A DNA stretch of 11,314 nucleotides, from the NCBI GenBank assembly GCA_030589835.1, contig JAUUZS010000073.1, positions 1 to 11,314 of the forward strand. Reading direction: 5' to 3'. The notes under the pieces are model-generated. The model saw only the letters and a list, made by a program, of their open reading frames with translations. It did no database searches and was not told the DNA's origin. Origin of the DNA: Cyclobacteriaceae bacterium (GTDB taxonomy: Bacteria; Bacteroidota; Bacteroidia; Cytophagales; Cyclobacteriaceae). This document shows, in pieces, positions 1-7,916 of the stretch; within the stretch, counting starts at the first letter, position 1; every line of letters starts with the position of its first letter. Both the position numbers and the translations under genes were made by a program.

Positions 1-202
1 GAGGGTTTTCAAGCGCAGGGATGCCATCTTTTCCTGGACCTCCGTCAAACACTTCGCTCCGAGGTATAAGCCAGTCGGAAGAGCTTGATCCCCCATTTGA
101 TCCTGATCCTCCATTGCTGCCGCCAGCAGGGATGTCCGTATTGTCACTACATGATACTAAAGCTATCAAACTGAAAAAGATGATTTTTGATGAGTTGAAC
201 AT
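1..202 (-). CDS. DUF3179 domain lipoprotein, N-terminal part (runs off left edge)
   Basis: Reading the minus strand from the ATG at 202 gives 67 residues with no stop before the window edge, so the gene continues to the left. The first 18 residues are a lipoprotein signal peptide: a lysine near the start, a hydrophobic stretch, then the lipobox LVSC with Cys18 as the lipidated residue. Residues 25-42 are a Gly/Ser/Asn-rich tether. From residue 43 comes DWLIPRSEVFDGGPGKDGIP, which I recognise as the conserved opening of DUF3179 proteins. Their function is not established. The start lies 5 bp after the stop of the barrel gene at 208, and an AAAGGT that overlaps that stop could serve as a weak ribosome site, so the two are very likely co-transcribed. 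The protein should sit in the periplasm or on the outer membrane as a lipoprotein. The family call is fairly safe; any role is unknown. Confidence 0.82.
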   Translation of the reverse strand, partial: MFNSSKIIFFSLIALVSCSDNTDIPAGGSNGGSGSNGGSSSSDWLIPRSEVFDGGPGKDGIPALENP

Positions 203-207
203 AGCAA

Positions 208-1194
208 TTAACCTTTAATATTAAACAATTTATTTTTTCTATTGATTTTGAAAAAAGCGCCCGCATTTATCCTGTATGTTGGAGAAAGCTGAGTCCCTTC
301 TACTTGCTTGTACACCGGGATTTCAAAATTGGCATTAACAGTAATATTTGGCGTAACATTATATGCAAGTCCGGGTGCAAGGAATAACCATTGCCCACCG
401 GTTGACGGCATGTCTTGATCATTAAAGCGATCCCTTAATGCCTTGCGATATCTGAGGTTTAATGAAGCATCAAACATCCTTTTTCCTACCAGGAAATTGT
501 CGTTGACTGAGATTATAGCCTGAAGTTCATTTCCAAACTGGTAGGTTTGACTCCCCAGGTACTGGTTGTTTTTACCCTTGATACTATAAATTGCTGTTGA
601 TGAAATGGTAAAGGAGGGCCGGAAGTCAAGGGAGTATCTCCCATTTGCCCACAACAAGCCATCCCAAGACCCGCTTCCGGGTTGCAAATCTGCATTGAGC
701 GGTATGCCATCTTTTCTTGTCAAATCACTGCGTCCTGTGGGGATTTTAGGCCCTGCGGCAATGGTGAACGAGATTTTTTTTGAGCTCGGTTTGGTAAGAT
801 TATATTTTAATAAAAATGCTGCATCGCCAATTCCATTGGTAGTGGTAAAATCAGTCCTCCCAAATTGATTAATTATTCTTTCTTGTTTTACATACGAAAG
901 AAATACATCAGCAGAAAATCGGGTTGAAAGGGTATATCCGGACTGGAATAATATCGATTGCGTGACCCTTTCCCGTGATTGATCATCTAATACTTCGCGC
1001 CCTTCCATCAGTGTTTTGAGCACATTTATATCATAGCCAAGACTAAATTGCCACGTTCCGATATTACCAGGGGGAAGTCCGAGGTTGCCCGAAATAGGCA
1101 CCCCTCCCGAACAACAGGTTTGACCATAGGTGAGATATGGCAACAGCACACACAATGATACGGATATATATAACCTGAAATTGATCATGACCAA
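208..1194 (-). CDS. Predicted outer-membrane beta-barrel protein (transporter/MetA-like), first gene of operon with DUF3179 lipoprotein
   Basis: The product has 328 residues from a TTG at 1194, or 326 from the ATG at 1188. Residues 1-24 form a signal peptide (hydrophobic core ISVSLCVLLPYL, likely cleavage near TYG/Q). The mature protein begins QTCCSGGVPISGNLGLPPG with a striking Cys-Cys pair. The rest is rich in alternating polar/aromatic strands (WQFSLGYDI, TLSTRFSADVFLSYV, INVNANFEIPVYK-like runs) and ends in a short amphipathic strand, as expected for a barrel of roughly 12-14 strands. It resembles proteins annotated as putative transporters or MetA-pathway barrels in Bacteroidota, but I cannot name a substrate. 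An AGGAGG at 1202-1207 lies 7 nt from TTG and 13 nt from ATG, favouring TTG. The downstream DUF3179 gene is 5 bp away, suggesting a functional pair at the envelope. Confidence 0.72.
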   Translation of the reverse strand: MVMINFRLYISVSLCVLLPYLTYGQTCCSGGVPISGNLGLPPGNIGTWQFSLGYDINVLKTLMEGREVLDDQSRERVTQSILFQSGYTLSTRFSADVFLSYVKQERIINQFGRTDFTTTNGIGDAAFLLKYNLTKPSSKKISFTIAAGPKIPTGRSDLTRKDGIPLNADLQPGSGSWDGLLWANGRYSLDFRPSFTISSTAIYSIKGKNNQYLGSQTYQFGNELQAIISVNDNFLVGKRMFDASLNLRYRKALRDRFNDQDMPSTGGQWLFLAPGLAYNVTPNITVNANFEIPVYKQVEGTQLSPTYRINAGAFFKINRKNKLFNIKG

Positions 1195-1200
1195 ATCTAT

Positions 1201-1207
1201 ACCTCCT
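1201..1207 (-). promoter_or_regulatory. Strong Shine-Dalgarno before the barrel gene
   Basis: The minus strand reads AGGAGGT here. It is the only full Shine-Dalgarno I noticed in the window; the other genes have A/T-rich leaders, as is usual in Bacteroidota. Its 7-nt distance to the TTG at 1194, against 13 nt to the ATG at 1188, is the argument for the TTG start. Confidence 0.55.
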
Positions 1208-1252
1208 TTTTACTAAACTTGGTCAATAGAATGACAATACGGGTTTACCGAT

Positions 1253-1312
1253 GTCCTTTGAAGGACTTTAGGGGCTTACTTCTTTTTAATTCAACACTAT
1301 TCTAAAAATAGT
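1253..1312. promoter_or_regulatory. Two small inverted repeats upstream of the barrel/DUF3179 operon
   Basis: Within the 365-bp divergent spacer (1195-1559) there are two perfect short palindromes. GTCCTT-TG-AAGGAC lies at 1253-1266, and ACTATT-CTAAA-AATAGT at 1296-1312. They sit 59-118 bp upstream of the barrel gene start, a position suited to an operator, but no regulator gene is next to them and no site family is recognised. Chance palindromes of this size are common, so this is a weak call. The rest of the spacer toward 1500 shows nothing else I can support. Confidence 0.25.
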
Positions 1313-1504
1313 AAGCACTTCCGGAAGGGCTAATCACAAAATAAATCGAATGGGCTGAGACTATGCTTTATGTTAATTAAGATTAAATTTCACCAATCGA
1401 TCATCAAGCATTTTTCATTTTAGTATAAATTCATTCATGAAATCAGCATAGCCTTTTTTCAAATATTTCAGTAATAAATGTGAATAACAGAGCGGTATTA
1501 TTAT

Positions 1505-1512
1505 TATTTTTG
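1505..1512 (+). promoter_or_regulatory. Putative Bacteroidota -7 promoter element for fucI
   Basis: TATTTTTG is a full match to the TAnnTTTG -7 consensus known for Bacteroidota housekeeping promoters. It would give a leader of about 40 nt before the fucI ATG at 1560. No good TTTG-type -33 box is visible at the expected distance, so the call rests on the -7 box and position only. The leader up to the start is A/T-rich without Shine-Dalgarno. Confidence 0.4.
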
Positions 1513-1559
1513 ATGTAATAACAAGTCGATATTTATAACTAAAAATAAATCCAATTAAC

Positions 1560-3356
1560 ATGAATAAAATTCACGGGAGCAGATTAAGAGGTGGGTTGCC
1601 AAAGATAGGAATCAGGCCAACGATTGATGCCAGACTTGGAGGCATACGGGAATCATTGGAAACTACTACCATGGACATGGCCTTAGGTGTGGCGGAAATG
1701 ATTTCCAGTACATTGCGTCATCCTGATGGAAGTAAAGTGGAATGTGTAATTTCAAATACAACCATCGGAAGAGCAGCAGAAGCGGCTATGTGTGAAGAGC
1801 AATTTGAAAAAGAGGGTGTAGGGGTTTCTTTGACAGTAACGCCTTGCTGGTGTTATGGAAGTGAAACCATGGATATGAACGTATCCAGACCGAAGGCGAT
1901 TTGGGGATTTAATGGAACCGAAAGACCTGGTGCTGTTTATCTTGCCGCAACACTCGCTGGCCACAACCAAAAAGGGATACCGGCTTTCAGTATATATGGG
2001 CGCGATGTTCAGGATTCAGGAGATACCTCCATTCCGGATGATGTAAAGGATAAGATTCTACGATTTGCAAAAGCAGGGTTGGCAGTGGCTACCATGAAAA
2101 ATAAATCCTACTTGTCGATAGGTTCTGTTTCGATGGGCATAGCAGGTTCGGTTATTGATGCCAATTTTTTTGAGGACTTTTTGGGAATGCGATGTGAAAA
2201 TGTCGACATGACTGAAATTTCCCGAAGGGTAGAACAAGGCATCTACGATCATAAAGAATTTAAAGTGGCGCTCAAATGGGTGAAAGAAAATTGCAAGGAG
2301 GGCGAAGATACAAATCCCGTCAAAGACCAGCATACCGCAAAAGAGAAAGATAAGGAATGGGAATATGTGGTAAAAATGACCCTCATCATCAGAGACCTGA
2401 TGGTTGGGAATGAAAAGCTAAAGGATCTTGGTTTTGGAGAGGAAGCGTTGGGACACAATGCCATCGCCTCAGGATTCCAGGGACAAAGACAATGGACAGA
2501 TTTCTTACCTAACGGGGATTTTTCAGAAGCCATTCTCAACAGCTCCTTCGACTGGAATGGTATACGCCAAGCCTTCATGGTAGCAACTGAAAATGACAGC
2601 CTGAATGGAATTAGTATGTTGTTTGGGCACTTACTCAACAATTGTGCACAGGTATTCTCTGATGTGCGCACGTATTGGAGTCCGGAAGCAGTAGAAAGAG
2701 TGACAGGATGGAAACCAGATGGGCTGGCTAAAGATGGCTTTATTCACCTGATCAACTCAGGTTCTTCTGCGCTTGATGGTTCTGGTGAGCAAGGTGAAGA
2801 TGGCAATCCGGTCATGAAGCCTTATTGGGAAATTAGCGAAGATGAAAAGCAAAAATGTCTTGATGCAACAAAATGGCCTCCTGCAAGCCTGGAGTATTTC
2901 AGGGGAGGGGGATTCTCTTCTCTATTCAAAACAAGGGGAGGAATGCCTGTTACCATGTGCCGGATCAATTTGGTGAAAGGAGTGGGTCCGGTCATGCAAA
3001 TTGCTGAAGGTTGGTGTGCCGAACTGCCCGAAGAGGTTCATCAGGCCATCGATGAGCGTACCAATCCAACCTGGCCTACAACCTGGTTCGTGCCAAGAAC
3101 AAATGAGTCAGGGCCTTTTAGGGATGTGTATTCTGTGATGGCCAATTGGGGTGCGAATCATGGGGCGTTTAGCTACGGACATATTGGCGCTGACCTGATT
3201 ACTTTGTGCTCGATGTTGCGCATTCCGGTGAACATGCACAATGTAGATGAGGATAATATCTTCCGTCCAACTGCGTGGAATATGTTGGGGATGGATACTG
3301 AAGGTTCAGATTTCAGAGCCTGTGCGAATTTTGGACCATTGTATGGAAAAAACTAA
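1560..3356 (+). CDS. fucI: L-fucose isomerase
   Basis: This cytoplasmic enzyme interconverts L-fucose and L-fuculose (and D-arabinose and D-ribulose), the first step of the isomerase route of fucose use. The 598 residues align end to end with E. coli FucI (591 aa) as I recall it: LPKIGIRP near residues 13-20, [12 protein letters not shown] at 92-103, [20 protein letters not shown] at 111-130, SFDWNG at 329-334 and EYFRGGG at 445-451. The manganese ligands and catalytic acids are kept: Glu344 in ATENDSLNG, Asp368 in QVFSDVR and His534 in NWGANHG, matching E. coli Glu337, Asp361 and His528. The gene appears to be transcribed alone, with its own likely promoter and a strong terminator behind it. 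No fuculokinase, fuculose-phosphate aldolase or fucose permease is in the window, so the rest of the pathway must be elsewhere. Confidence 0.97.
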   Translation: MNKIHGSRLRGGLPKIGIRPTIDARLGGIRESLETTTMDMALGVAEMISSTLRHPDGSKVECVISNTTIGRAAEAAMCEEQFEKEGVGVSLTVTPCWCYGSETMDMNVSRPKAIWGFNGTERPGAVYLAATLAGHNQKGIPAFSIYGRDVQDSGDTSIPDDVKDKILRFAKAGLAVATMKNKSYLSIGSVSMGIAGSVIDANFFEDFLGMRCENVDMTEISRRVEQGIYDHKEFKVALKWVKENCKEGEDTNPVKDQHTAKEKDKEWEYVVKMTLIIRDLMVGNEKLKDLGFGEEALGHNAIASGFQGQRQWTDFLPNGDFSEAILNSSFDWNGIRQAFMVATENDSLNGISMLFGHLLNNCAQVFSDVRTYWSPEAVERVTGWKPDGLAKDGFIHLINSGSSALDGSGEQGEDGNPVMKPYWEISEDEKQKCLDATKWPPASLEYFRGGGFSSLFKTRGGMPVTMCRINLVKGVGPVMQIAEGWCAELPEEVHQAIDERTNPTWPTTWFVPRTNESGPFRDVYSVMANWGANHGAFSYGHIGADLITLCSMLRIPVNMHNVDEDNIFRPTAWNMLGMDTEGSDFRACANFGPLYGKN

Positions 3357-3377
3357 ATTCATCGTTTTTGAAATAGT

Positions 3378-3408
3378 AAAAGCACCTTTAATCGGGTGCT
3401 TTTTTTTT
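3378..3408 (+). terminator. Intrinsic terminator after fucI
   Basis: AGCACC (3381-3386) pairs with GGTGCT (3395-3400) around an 8-nt loop; flanking A and T residues extend the stem to 9 bp, and nine T residues (3400-3408) follow. It starts about 20 bp after the fucI stop and isolates fucI from the downstream gene. Confidence 0.88.
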
Positions 3409-3465
3409 GACCATTCAATGAAATTGTTGTAAAATACATATCTATTCTTCTTCTGGTTAATCTTA

Positions 3466-4185
3466 ATGAATATGAAATTTATTTTGCGAATATATGTCGT
3501 TATTCTATTCCTTTTTGTGAATAGTTATTGGGTTTTATGCCAAATCCCCACTTCTGCACGTGCTGAAAATGCCATAAAAAGAAATGTGCCTATTCTTGAA
3601 AAGGCATTGAAAAATAAAGGGTTGAAACTTGGCGCTCCAATATTCATACGGATTTTTAAAGAAGAAAATGAACTTGAACTATGGGTTAAGAGTGAAAGCG
3701 AATATGAACTGTTTAAAGCGTATGAAGTATGTAGTTTTTCAGGTGATCTGGGGCCTAAAACCAAGCAGGGGGATATGCAAAGCCCCGAAGGTTTTTATTT
3801 TATTAAACCGAGTAGAATGAATCCCTGGAGCACCTTTCATTTATCCATGAATTTAGGCTATCCCAATCGCTACGATAGGTTAAAAGGATATACTGGGGAT
3901 TATCTGATGATACATGGAAATTGCGTTTCTATCGGATGCTATGCCATGACCGATCCGGGAATAGAGGAAATATATACCCTTGCCGCAAAAGCCTTACTTG
4001 TTGGTCAACCCATTTTTCGAGTTCATATTTTTCCTTTTAGAATGTCAGCTCGGAACATGACACAACATCAAGACAACGAGTGGTATTCTTTTTGGGAAAA
4101 CCTGAAATCAGGGTATGATTGGTTTGAAGAAAAATTAATCCCACCTAATGTTGAGGTTAGGAATGGAATATATGTTTTTAACTGA
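3466..4185 (+). CDS. Secreted L,D-transpeptidase-fold (YkuD/YafK-like) protein
   Basis: The protein has 239 residues. Residues 1-25 are an N-terminal hydrophobic segment that reads as a signal peptide (cleavage near VLC/Q), placing it in the periplasm. The YkuD-type catalytic motif is clear at 150-161, HGNCVSIGCYAM, with His150 and the nucleophile Cys158; SPEGFYFI at 106-113 is the typical upstream strand. The order and spacing resemble E. coli YafK (DpaA), a peptidoglycan-acting member that releases Lpp from murein, more than the LysM-bearing YcbB/ErfK types; no LysM or other binding domain is present. A role in peptidoglycan or lipoprotein linkage editing is inferred from the family. The start at 3466 is followed by a second ATG two codons later (3472); either leaves the signal peptide intact. 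It stands between fucI and glpK, separated by a terminator and 177 bp, so probably transcribed alone. Confidence 0.88.
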   Translation: MNMKFILRIYVVILFLFVNSYWVLCQIPTSARAENAIKRNVPILEKALKNKGLKLGAPIFIRIFKEENELELWVKSESEYELFKAYEVCSFSGDLGPKTKQGDMQSPEGFYFIKPSRMNPWSTFHLSMNLGYPNRYDRLKGYTGDYLMIHGNCVSIGCYAMTDPGIEEIYTLAAKALLVGQPIFRVHIFPFRMSARNMTQHQDNEWYSFWENLKSGYDWFEEKLIPPNVEVRNGIYVFN

Positions 4186-4362
4186 TCTTTGATATCGGTT
4201 TCCAATTCCGGGACAAGAAGTAGTTCTCTCCAATTCATGCCAATTTTCTCTCATACACCAGTATTTGCCCCGATTTTTCTTTCCAAATTTAATTCCACGC
4301 TTCCCTTTTTATTTAAAGAAAAAATCCTTCATTTTAGATTATCTTAAAACCTATATTCAAAT

Positions 4363-5853
4363 ATGAAAAAATATATCATTTCTCTAGACTCCGGTACGAC
4401 CTCAAACCGTGCCGTAGTATTCGATAAAGAATTAAATATCAAGGGTATTGCTCAGCAAGAATTTCAACAAATATATCCAAGGCCCGGCTGGGTAGAGCAT
4501 GATGCCAATGAAATTTGGGAAACGCAATACAAGGTATTGAAGGAGGTATTCGATGAGAATGATATTGAATTCGAGGAGGTCGCATCTGTAGGAATAACCA
4601 ACCAACGGGAGACGACCATTATATGGGACAGGACTACAGGTGAGCCTGTTCATAATGCTATCGTATGGCAAGACCGCAGAACTGCCGAATATTGCGAGCA
4701 GCTCAAAAAAGAAGGGAATATTGGGCGTATAAAGAAAAAAACAGGCCTGGTGATTGATGCTTATTTTTCAGGAACGAAAATCAAGTGGATATTGGATCAT
4801 GTCGACGGTGTTCGGCAAAGAGCAGAAAAGGGTGAATTGGCTTTTGGTACCGTGGAGACCTGGCTGGTTTGGAAGCTTACCAAAGGCAATTTGCACATAA
4901 CGGATGTATCCAATGCCAGCCGAACCATGTTGTTCAACATCAATGCGCTGGAATGGGACGAAGAACTGTTGAACCTCATGCATATCCCCGTGAGCTTATT
5001 GCCCCAAGTGGTGGATTCATCGCAAGTATATGGAAACATTCACCCTGATATCCTGGATGGGAATATACCCATTTCCGGTATGGCCGGTGACCAGCAAGCA
5101 TCTCTTTTTGGTCAGTTATGTTTTGAAAAGGGAATGGTTAAAAACACGTATGGAACGGGATGTTTTGTGATGATGAACACCGGGGATAAGCCGGAATTGA
5201 CATCTGAAAAATTACTCGCAACCATTGGGTGGAAAATTGGCGATTCAGTTCAATATGCCACGGAAGGAAGTATTTTTGTCGGTGGGGCATTGGTCCAGTG
5301 GCTGAGGGACAACTTAAAAATTGTTGAGTCAGCTTCGGAAATCGAAGCGCTTGCCCAGCAGGTAGATGATAATGGAGGCGTGGTGATCATCCCTGCATTC
5401 GCCGGGTTGGGAGCCCCGCACTGGGATCAATTTGCCAGAGGCACCATATTTGGAATCACCCGGGCCACCACCTCAGCTCATATCGCCAGGGCTACTCTGG
5501 AAGCTATTGCACTTCAGGTAAAAGATGCAATTGATGTAATGGTAGAATCATCGGGATTAGAAATCAAACATTTGAAAGTAGACGGAGGCGCTTCGGTAAA
5601 CAATTTCTTAATGCAAATGCAATCTGATCTTATAGGCAAAGAGGTGGTGCGTCCTGTGGTCACAGAAACAACGGCTCTGGGCGCAGCATTGCTGGCAGGA
5701 CTGGCTGTTGATTTTTGGAAAGATTTAGATGATATAAAAAGTCGATGGAAGGCAGATCGGGCCTTTAGTCCCAGGGAAATGAAAAACAAGGAAGAATTAA
5801 TACGGTACTGGAATAAAGGGTTGGAGAGGACATTGGATTGGATTGATAATTAA
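4363..5853 (+). CDS. glpK: Glycerol kinase
   Basis: This enzyme phosphorylates glycerol with ATP to sn-glycerol-3-phosphate in the cytoplasm. The 496 residues match the FGGY kinase family and specifically glycerol kinase: LDSGTTSNRA at 8-17 (phosphate loop), YPRPGWVEHD at 38-47, GITNQRETT at 77-85, WQDRR at 102-106, DAYFSGTK at 132-139 and AGDQQASLFG at 241-250 with the catalytic base Asp243, then NTYGTGCF at 261-268. The C-terminal ATP-binding half has VDGGASVNNFLMQMQSD and TALGAALLAGLAV. The E. coli fructose-1,6-bisphosphate loop (GGKGGTR) is absent; the corresponding stretch is HPDILDGNIP, so that form of allosteric control is probably lacking. The E. coli-type C-terminal IIAGlc contact region is also not recognisable. 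It is followed 145 bp later by glpD, forming a glycerol catabolic pair, although the gap may carry a separate promoter. No glpF is seen here. Confidence 0.97.
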   Translation: MKKYIISLDSGTTSNRAVVFDKELNIKGIAQQEFQQIYPRPGWVEHDANEIWETQYKVLKEVFDENDIEFEEVASVGITNQRETTIIWDRTTGEPVHNAIVWQDRRTAEYCEQLKKEGNIGRIKKKTGLVIDAYFSGTKIKWILDHVDGVRQRAEKGELAFGTVETWLVWKLTKGNLHITDVSNASRTMLFNINALEWDEELLNLMHIPVSLLPQVVDSSQVYGNIHPDILDGNIPISGMAGDQQASLFGQLCFEKGMVKNTYGTGCFVMMNTGDKPELTSEKLLATIGWKIGDSVQYATEGSIFVGGALVQWLRDNLKIVESASEIEALAQQVDDNGGVVIIPAFAGLGAPHWDQFARGTIFGITRATTSAHIARATLEAIALQVKDAIDVMVESSGLEIKHLKVDGGASVNNFLMQMQSDLIGKEVVRPVVTETTALGAALLAGLAVDFWKDLDDIKSRWKADRAFSPREMKNKEELIRYWNKGLERTLDWIDN

Positions 5854-5860
5854 AGTGGTT

Positions 5861-5894
5861 GTAGACAGTGGCAGTAGCAGTAGGCAGTGGCAGG
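5861..5894. repeat. Short GGCAGT-type tandem repeat in the glpK-glpD gap
   Basis: Directly after the glpK stop there is an irregular run of CAGTG/GCAGTA/GGCAGTG units, with about five copies of a GCAGT-like core within 34 bp. It is G-rich, unlike the A/T-rich DNA around it. From memory, similar GGCAGT runs occur between genes in many Bacteroidota genomes. It shows no pairing strong enough to be a terminator. The rest of the 145-bp gap has only weak promoter-like boxes (TGTATTTG at 5911-5918 and TATCTTTA at 5963-5970, each 7 of 8 to TAnnTTTG). Confidence 0.55.
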
Positions 5895-5998
5895 GAAAAG
5901 GATATTAGCGTGTATTTGAAAGCCGATGAAAATTAATGTGTTAGTGTATATATGTGAAGAAATATCTTTAGTTTATATAGAAATAGAAAAATAAAAAA

Positions 5999-7561
5999 AT
6001 GAATAGGAACACGATGTTAGAGCACCTCAACGAGGTCGCAGAATGGGATGTCATTGTCATAGGCGGTGGTGCAAGCGGTTTGGGAACTGCCTTAGATGCT
6101 GCGTCAAGAGGTTTTAAGACATTATTATTAGAGCAAAGTGATTTTGCAAAAGGGACATCGAGCCGGAGTACAAAATTAGTTCATGGTGGCGTAAGGTACT
6201 TGCAGCAAGGAGATATTTCGCTGGTATTAGAAGCATTACGTGAGCGGGGGCTGATGCTTCAGAATGCACCTCATCTGGTCAGGAAACTTTCTCTTTTCAT
6301 TCCAAATTATGAGTGGTGGGGAGGGCCGTTTTATACCGTTGGCTTAAAAGTATATGATATGATGGCTGGCAAGCTGGGGCTTGGGCCATCTAAAAATTTA
6401 AGCCTTGAAGAAACCGTAAAATCAATCCCTACACTGGTAAAAGATGGACTACGAGGCGGAGTGATATATCATGATGGCCAGTTTGATGATGCCCGTATGG
6501 CCATGAGCCTGGCCATGACCTGCGTAGATTACGGAGGAACCGTCTTAAATTACATGCAAGTAGGTGATTTATTGAAGGATGAGCTGGGTCTAATAAATGG
6601 GGTTGAAGTCATGGACCTGGAAAATGATAAAAAGTATTCTTTAAAAGCAAAATCGGTGATCAATGCCACCGGAGTGTGGGCCGATCGAGTAATGCAAATG
6701 GATGACCCAAGTGCTAAAGACATGATTCGCCCCAGTCAGGGTGTTCATTTGGTTTTGGACAAATCGTTTTTGCAAAGCAAACATGCCATCATGATCCCGG
6801 AAACTAGTGATGGAAGAGTCTTATTTGCCGTTCCGTGGCATAACCGAGTAATTGTCGGGACGACCGATACGCTCGTGAATGATGCTTCATTAGAGCCCAG
6901 GGCCCTGGAAGAGGAAATTGAATTTATCTTAGCAACAGCTGGGTTATATCTCACAAAAGTACCTACCCGAAAGGACGTGAAAAGTATTTTTGCCGGACTA
7001 AGACCATTGGCGGCCCCTCAAGGGGATGAACAATCAACAAAGGAAATATCCAGGCACCATAAAATACTTATATCGCTTTCTGGATTGATCACCATCACCG
7101 GCGGGAAATGGACTACTTACCGTAAAATGGGAGAGGATGCCGTGGATAAGGCCATTCTTTTGGCGGGATTGCCAGAAAGGAAATCTATCACAGAAAATCT
7201 TATGATTCATTCCTACAGTGTAAATGTTTCGCTTGATGACCCGAATTCCGTATATGGAAGTGATTTAGAGGCCTTGGAATCTCTAGCCCTGGAAAATAAA
7301 AAATATGCCGGATGGTTAAGCGAAGAACTTCAAATCAGTAAAGCCCAGTTGATATGGGCAATAAGAGAAGAAATGGCCATAACTGTCGATGATTTTCTTG
7401 CCAGAAGAACCAGGGCCTTATTTTTGGATGCCCGGGAAAGCATTGCAATGTGCGAAACTGTAGCTCAAATGATGGCCGAAGAATTGAATTTTGATGATGA
7501 TTGGGTCAAAAATCAGATCGGGACATTTACTGAATTGGCCAAGGGGTATTATCTGGAATAA
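5999..7561 (+). CDS. glpD: FAD-dependent glycerol-3-phosphate dehydrogenase (aerobic type)
   Basis: GlpD oxidises sn-glycerol-3-phosphate to dihydroxyacetone phosphate and passes electrons through FAD to the membrane quinone pool, probably menaquinone in this phylum. The 520 residues begin with the Rossmann FAD site DVIVIGGGASGLGTALDAAS at 17-36, followed by GTSSRSTKLVHGGVRYL near 52-68, a typical GlpD block. The oxidoreductase (DAO) fold continues through NATGVWAD, GVHLVLDK and VIVGTTDT, and GGKWTTYRKMGEDAVD lies near 367-382. The C-terminal helical DAO_C domain is shown by AIREEMAITVDDFLARRTRA near 453-472. There is no signal peptide; the enzyme binds the inner face of the membrane. A second ATG at 6014 (codon 6) is a possible start, but the extra residues are harmless. 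It works with the glpK product just upstream. Confidence 0.97.
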   Translation: MNRNTMLEHLNEVAEWDVIVIGGGASGLGTALDAASRGFKTLLLEQSDFAKGTSSRSTKLVHGGVRYLQQGDISLVLEALRERGLMLQNAPHLVRKLSLFIPNYEWWGGPFYTVGLKVYDMMAGKLGLGPSKNLSLEETVKSIPTLVKDGLRGGVIYHDGQFDDARMAMSLAMTCVDYGGTVLNYMQVGDLLKDELGLINGVEVMDLENDKKYSLKAKSVINATGVWADRVMQMDDPSAKDMIRPSQGVHLVLDKSFLQSKHAIMIPETSDGRVLFAVPWHNRVIVGTTDTLVNDASLEPRALEEEIEFILATAGLYLTKVPTRKDVKSIFAGLRPLAAPQGDEQSTKEISRHHKILISLSGLITITGGKWTTYRKMGEDAVDKAILLAGLPERKSITENLMIHSYSVNVSLDDPNSVYGSDLEALESLALENKKYAGWLSEELQISKAQLIWAIREEMAITVDDFLARRTRALFLDARESIAMCETVAQMMAEELNFDDDWVKNQIGTFTELAKGYYLE

Positions 7562-7635
7562 CGTACATATAAATTCCAATTGAGCAAGGAATGAATTCCT
7601 ATTGAGGCTCCATTATGAGTCTTTCTATAAAGTCG

Positions 7636-7717
7636 GTGTCTGGTTCAGAAAGTCTGCTATCAAGCCTGCCTACCGCAGGCAGGCGTAACGCAGATAGCAG
7701 GTTTTGTGGACAGACAC
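7636..7717. repeat. Nested inverted-repeat element (three stacked stems), left of the sensor gene
   Basis: Three inverted-repeat pairs are nested around one centre: GTGTCTG (7636-7642) with CAGACAC (7711-7717), CTGCTATC (7654-7661) with GATAGCAG (7693-7700), and GCCTGCC (7664-7670) with GGCAGGC (7678-7684). All three are perfect, and the two sides of the outer internal loop are 11 and 10 nt, so the whole can form one long hairpin or cruciform. There is no T-run, so it is not a standard terminator, though it lies 75 bp after glpD and could end that transcript. It may be a REP-like or miniature element. The rest of the 355-bp gap (7562-7916) has a 12-bp direct repeat with one mismatch (7573-7584, 7595-7606), a small palindrome at 7587-7600 and no gene. 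Confidence 0.7.
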
Positions 7718-7916
7718 TATTTATATAAGGTATTGCAGGCCTAATAGTTAATTTAATTATATTAAATATTAAAATAAGCCAATAATCTTGCGTAAGTGAT
7801 AAAATTCGGTTATTATTACATATTCATTCAAATTTGTTTGGTGATAAATCAGAGTCTGAAATCCGGATTTGATTTTTTTTATCTGAATATATATAAGCTG
7901 TTTTTGGTTTAGCAAA

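Noticed and set aside
21..218. Plus-strand open frame of 65 codons at the left edge
   Set aside because: It is the antisense shadow of the DUF3179 lipoprotein gene, whose signal peptide, lipobox and family motif are clear on the minus strand.
4363..5853. FGGY kinase as the missing fuculokinase partner of fucI
   Set aside because: PGWVEHD, the AGDQQASLFG block and full-length similarity identify it as glycerol kinase, and it is followed by glpD.
5861..5894. GCAGT run as a CRISPR-like array
   Set aside because: Units are 5-7 bp and contiguous without spacers, and no cas genes are present.
7664..7684. GCCTGCC hairpin as an intrinsic terminator of glpD
   Set aside because: It has no T-run behind it and is the centre of a larger nested palindrome, so it is better described as part of that element.
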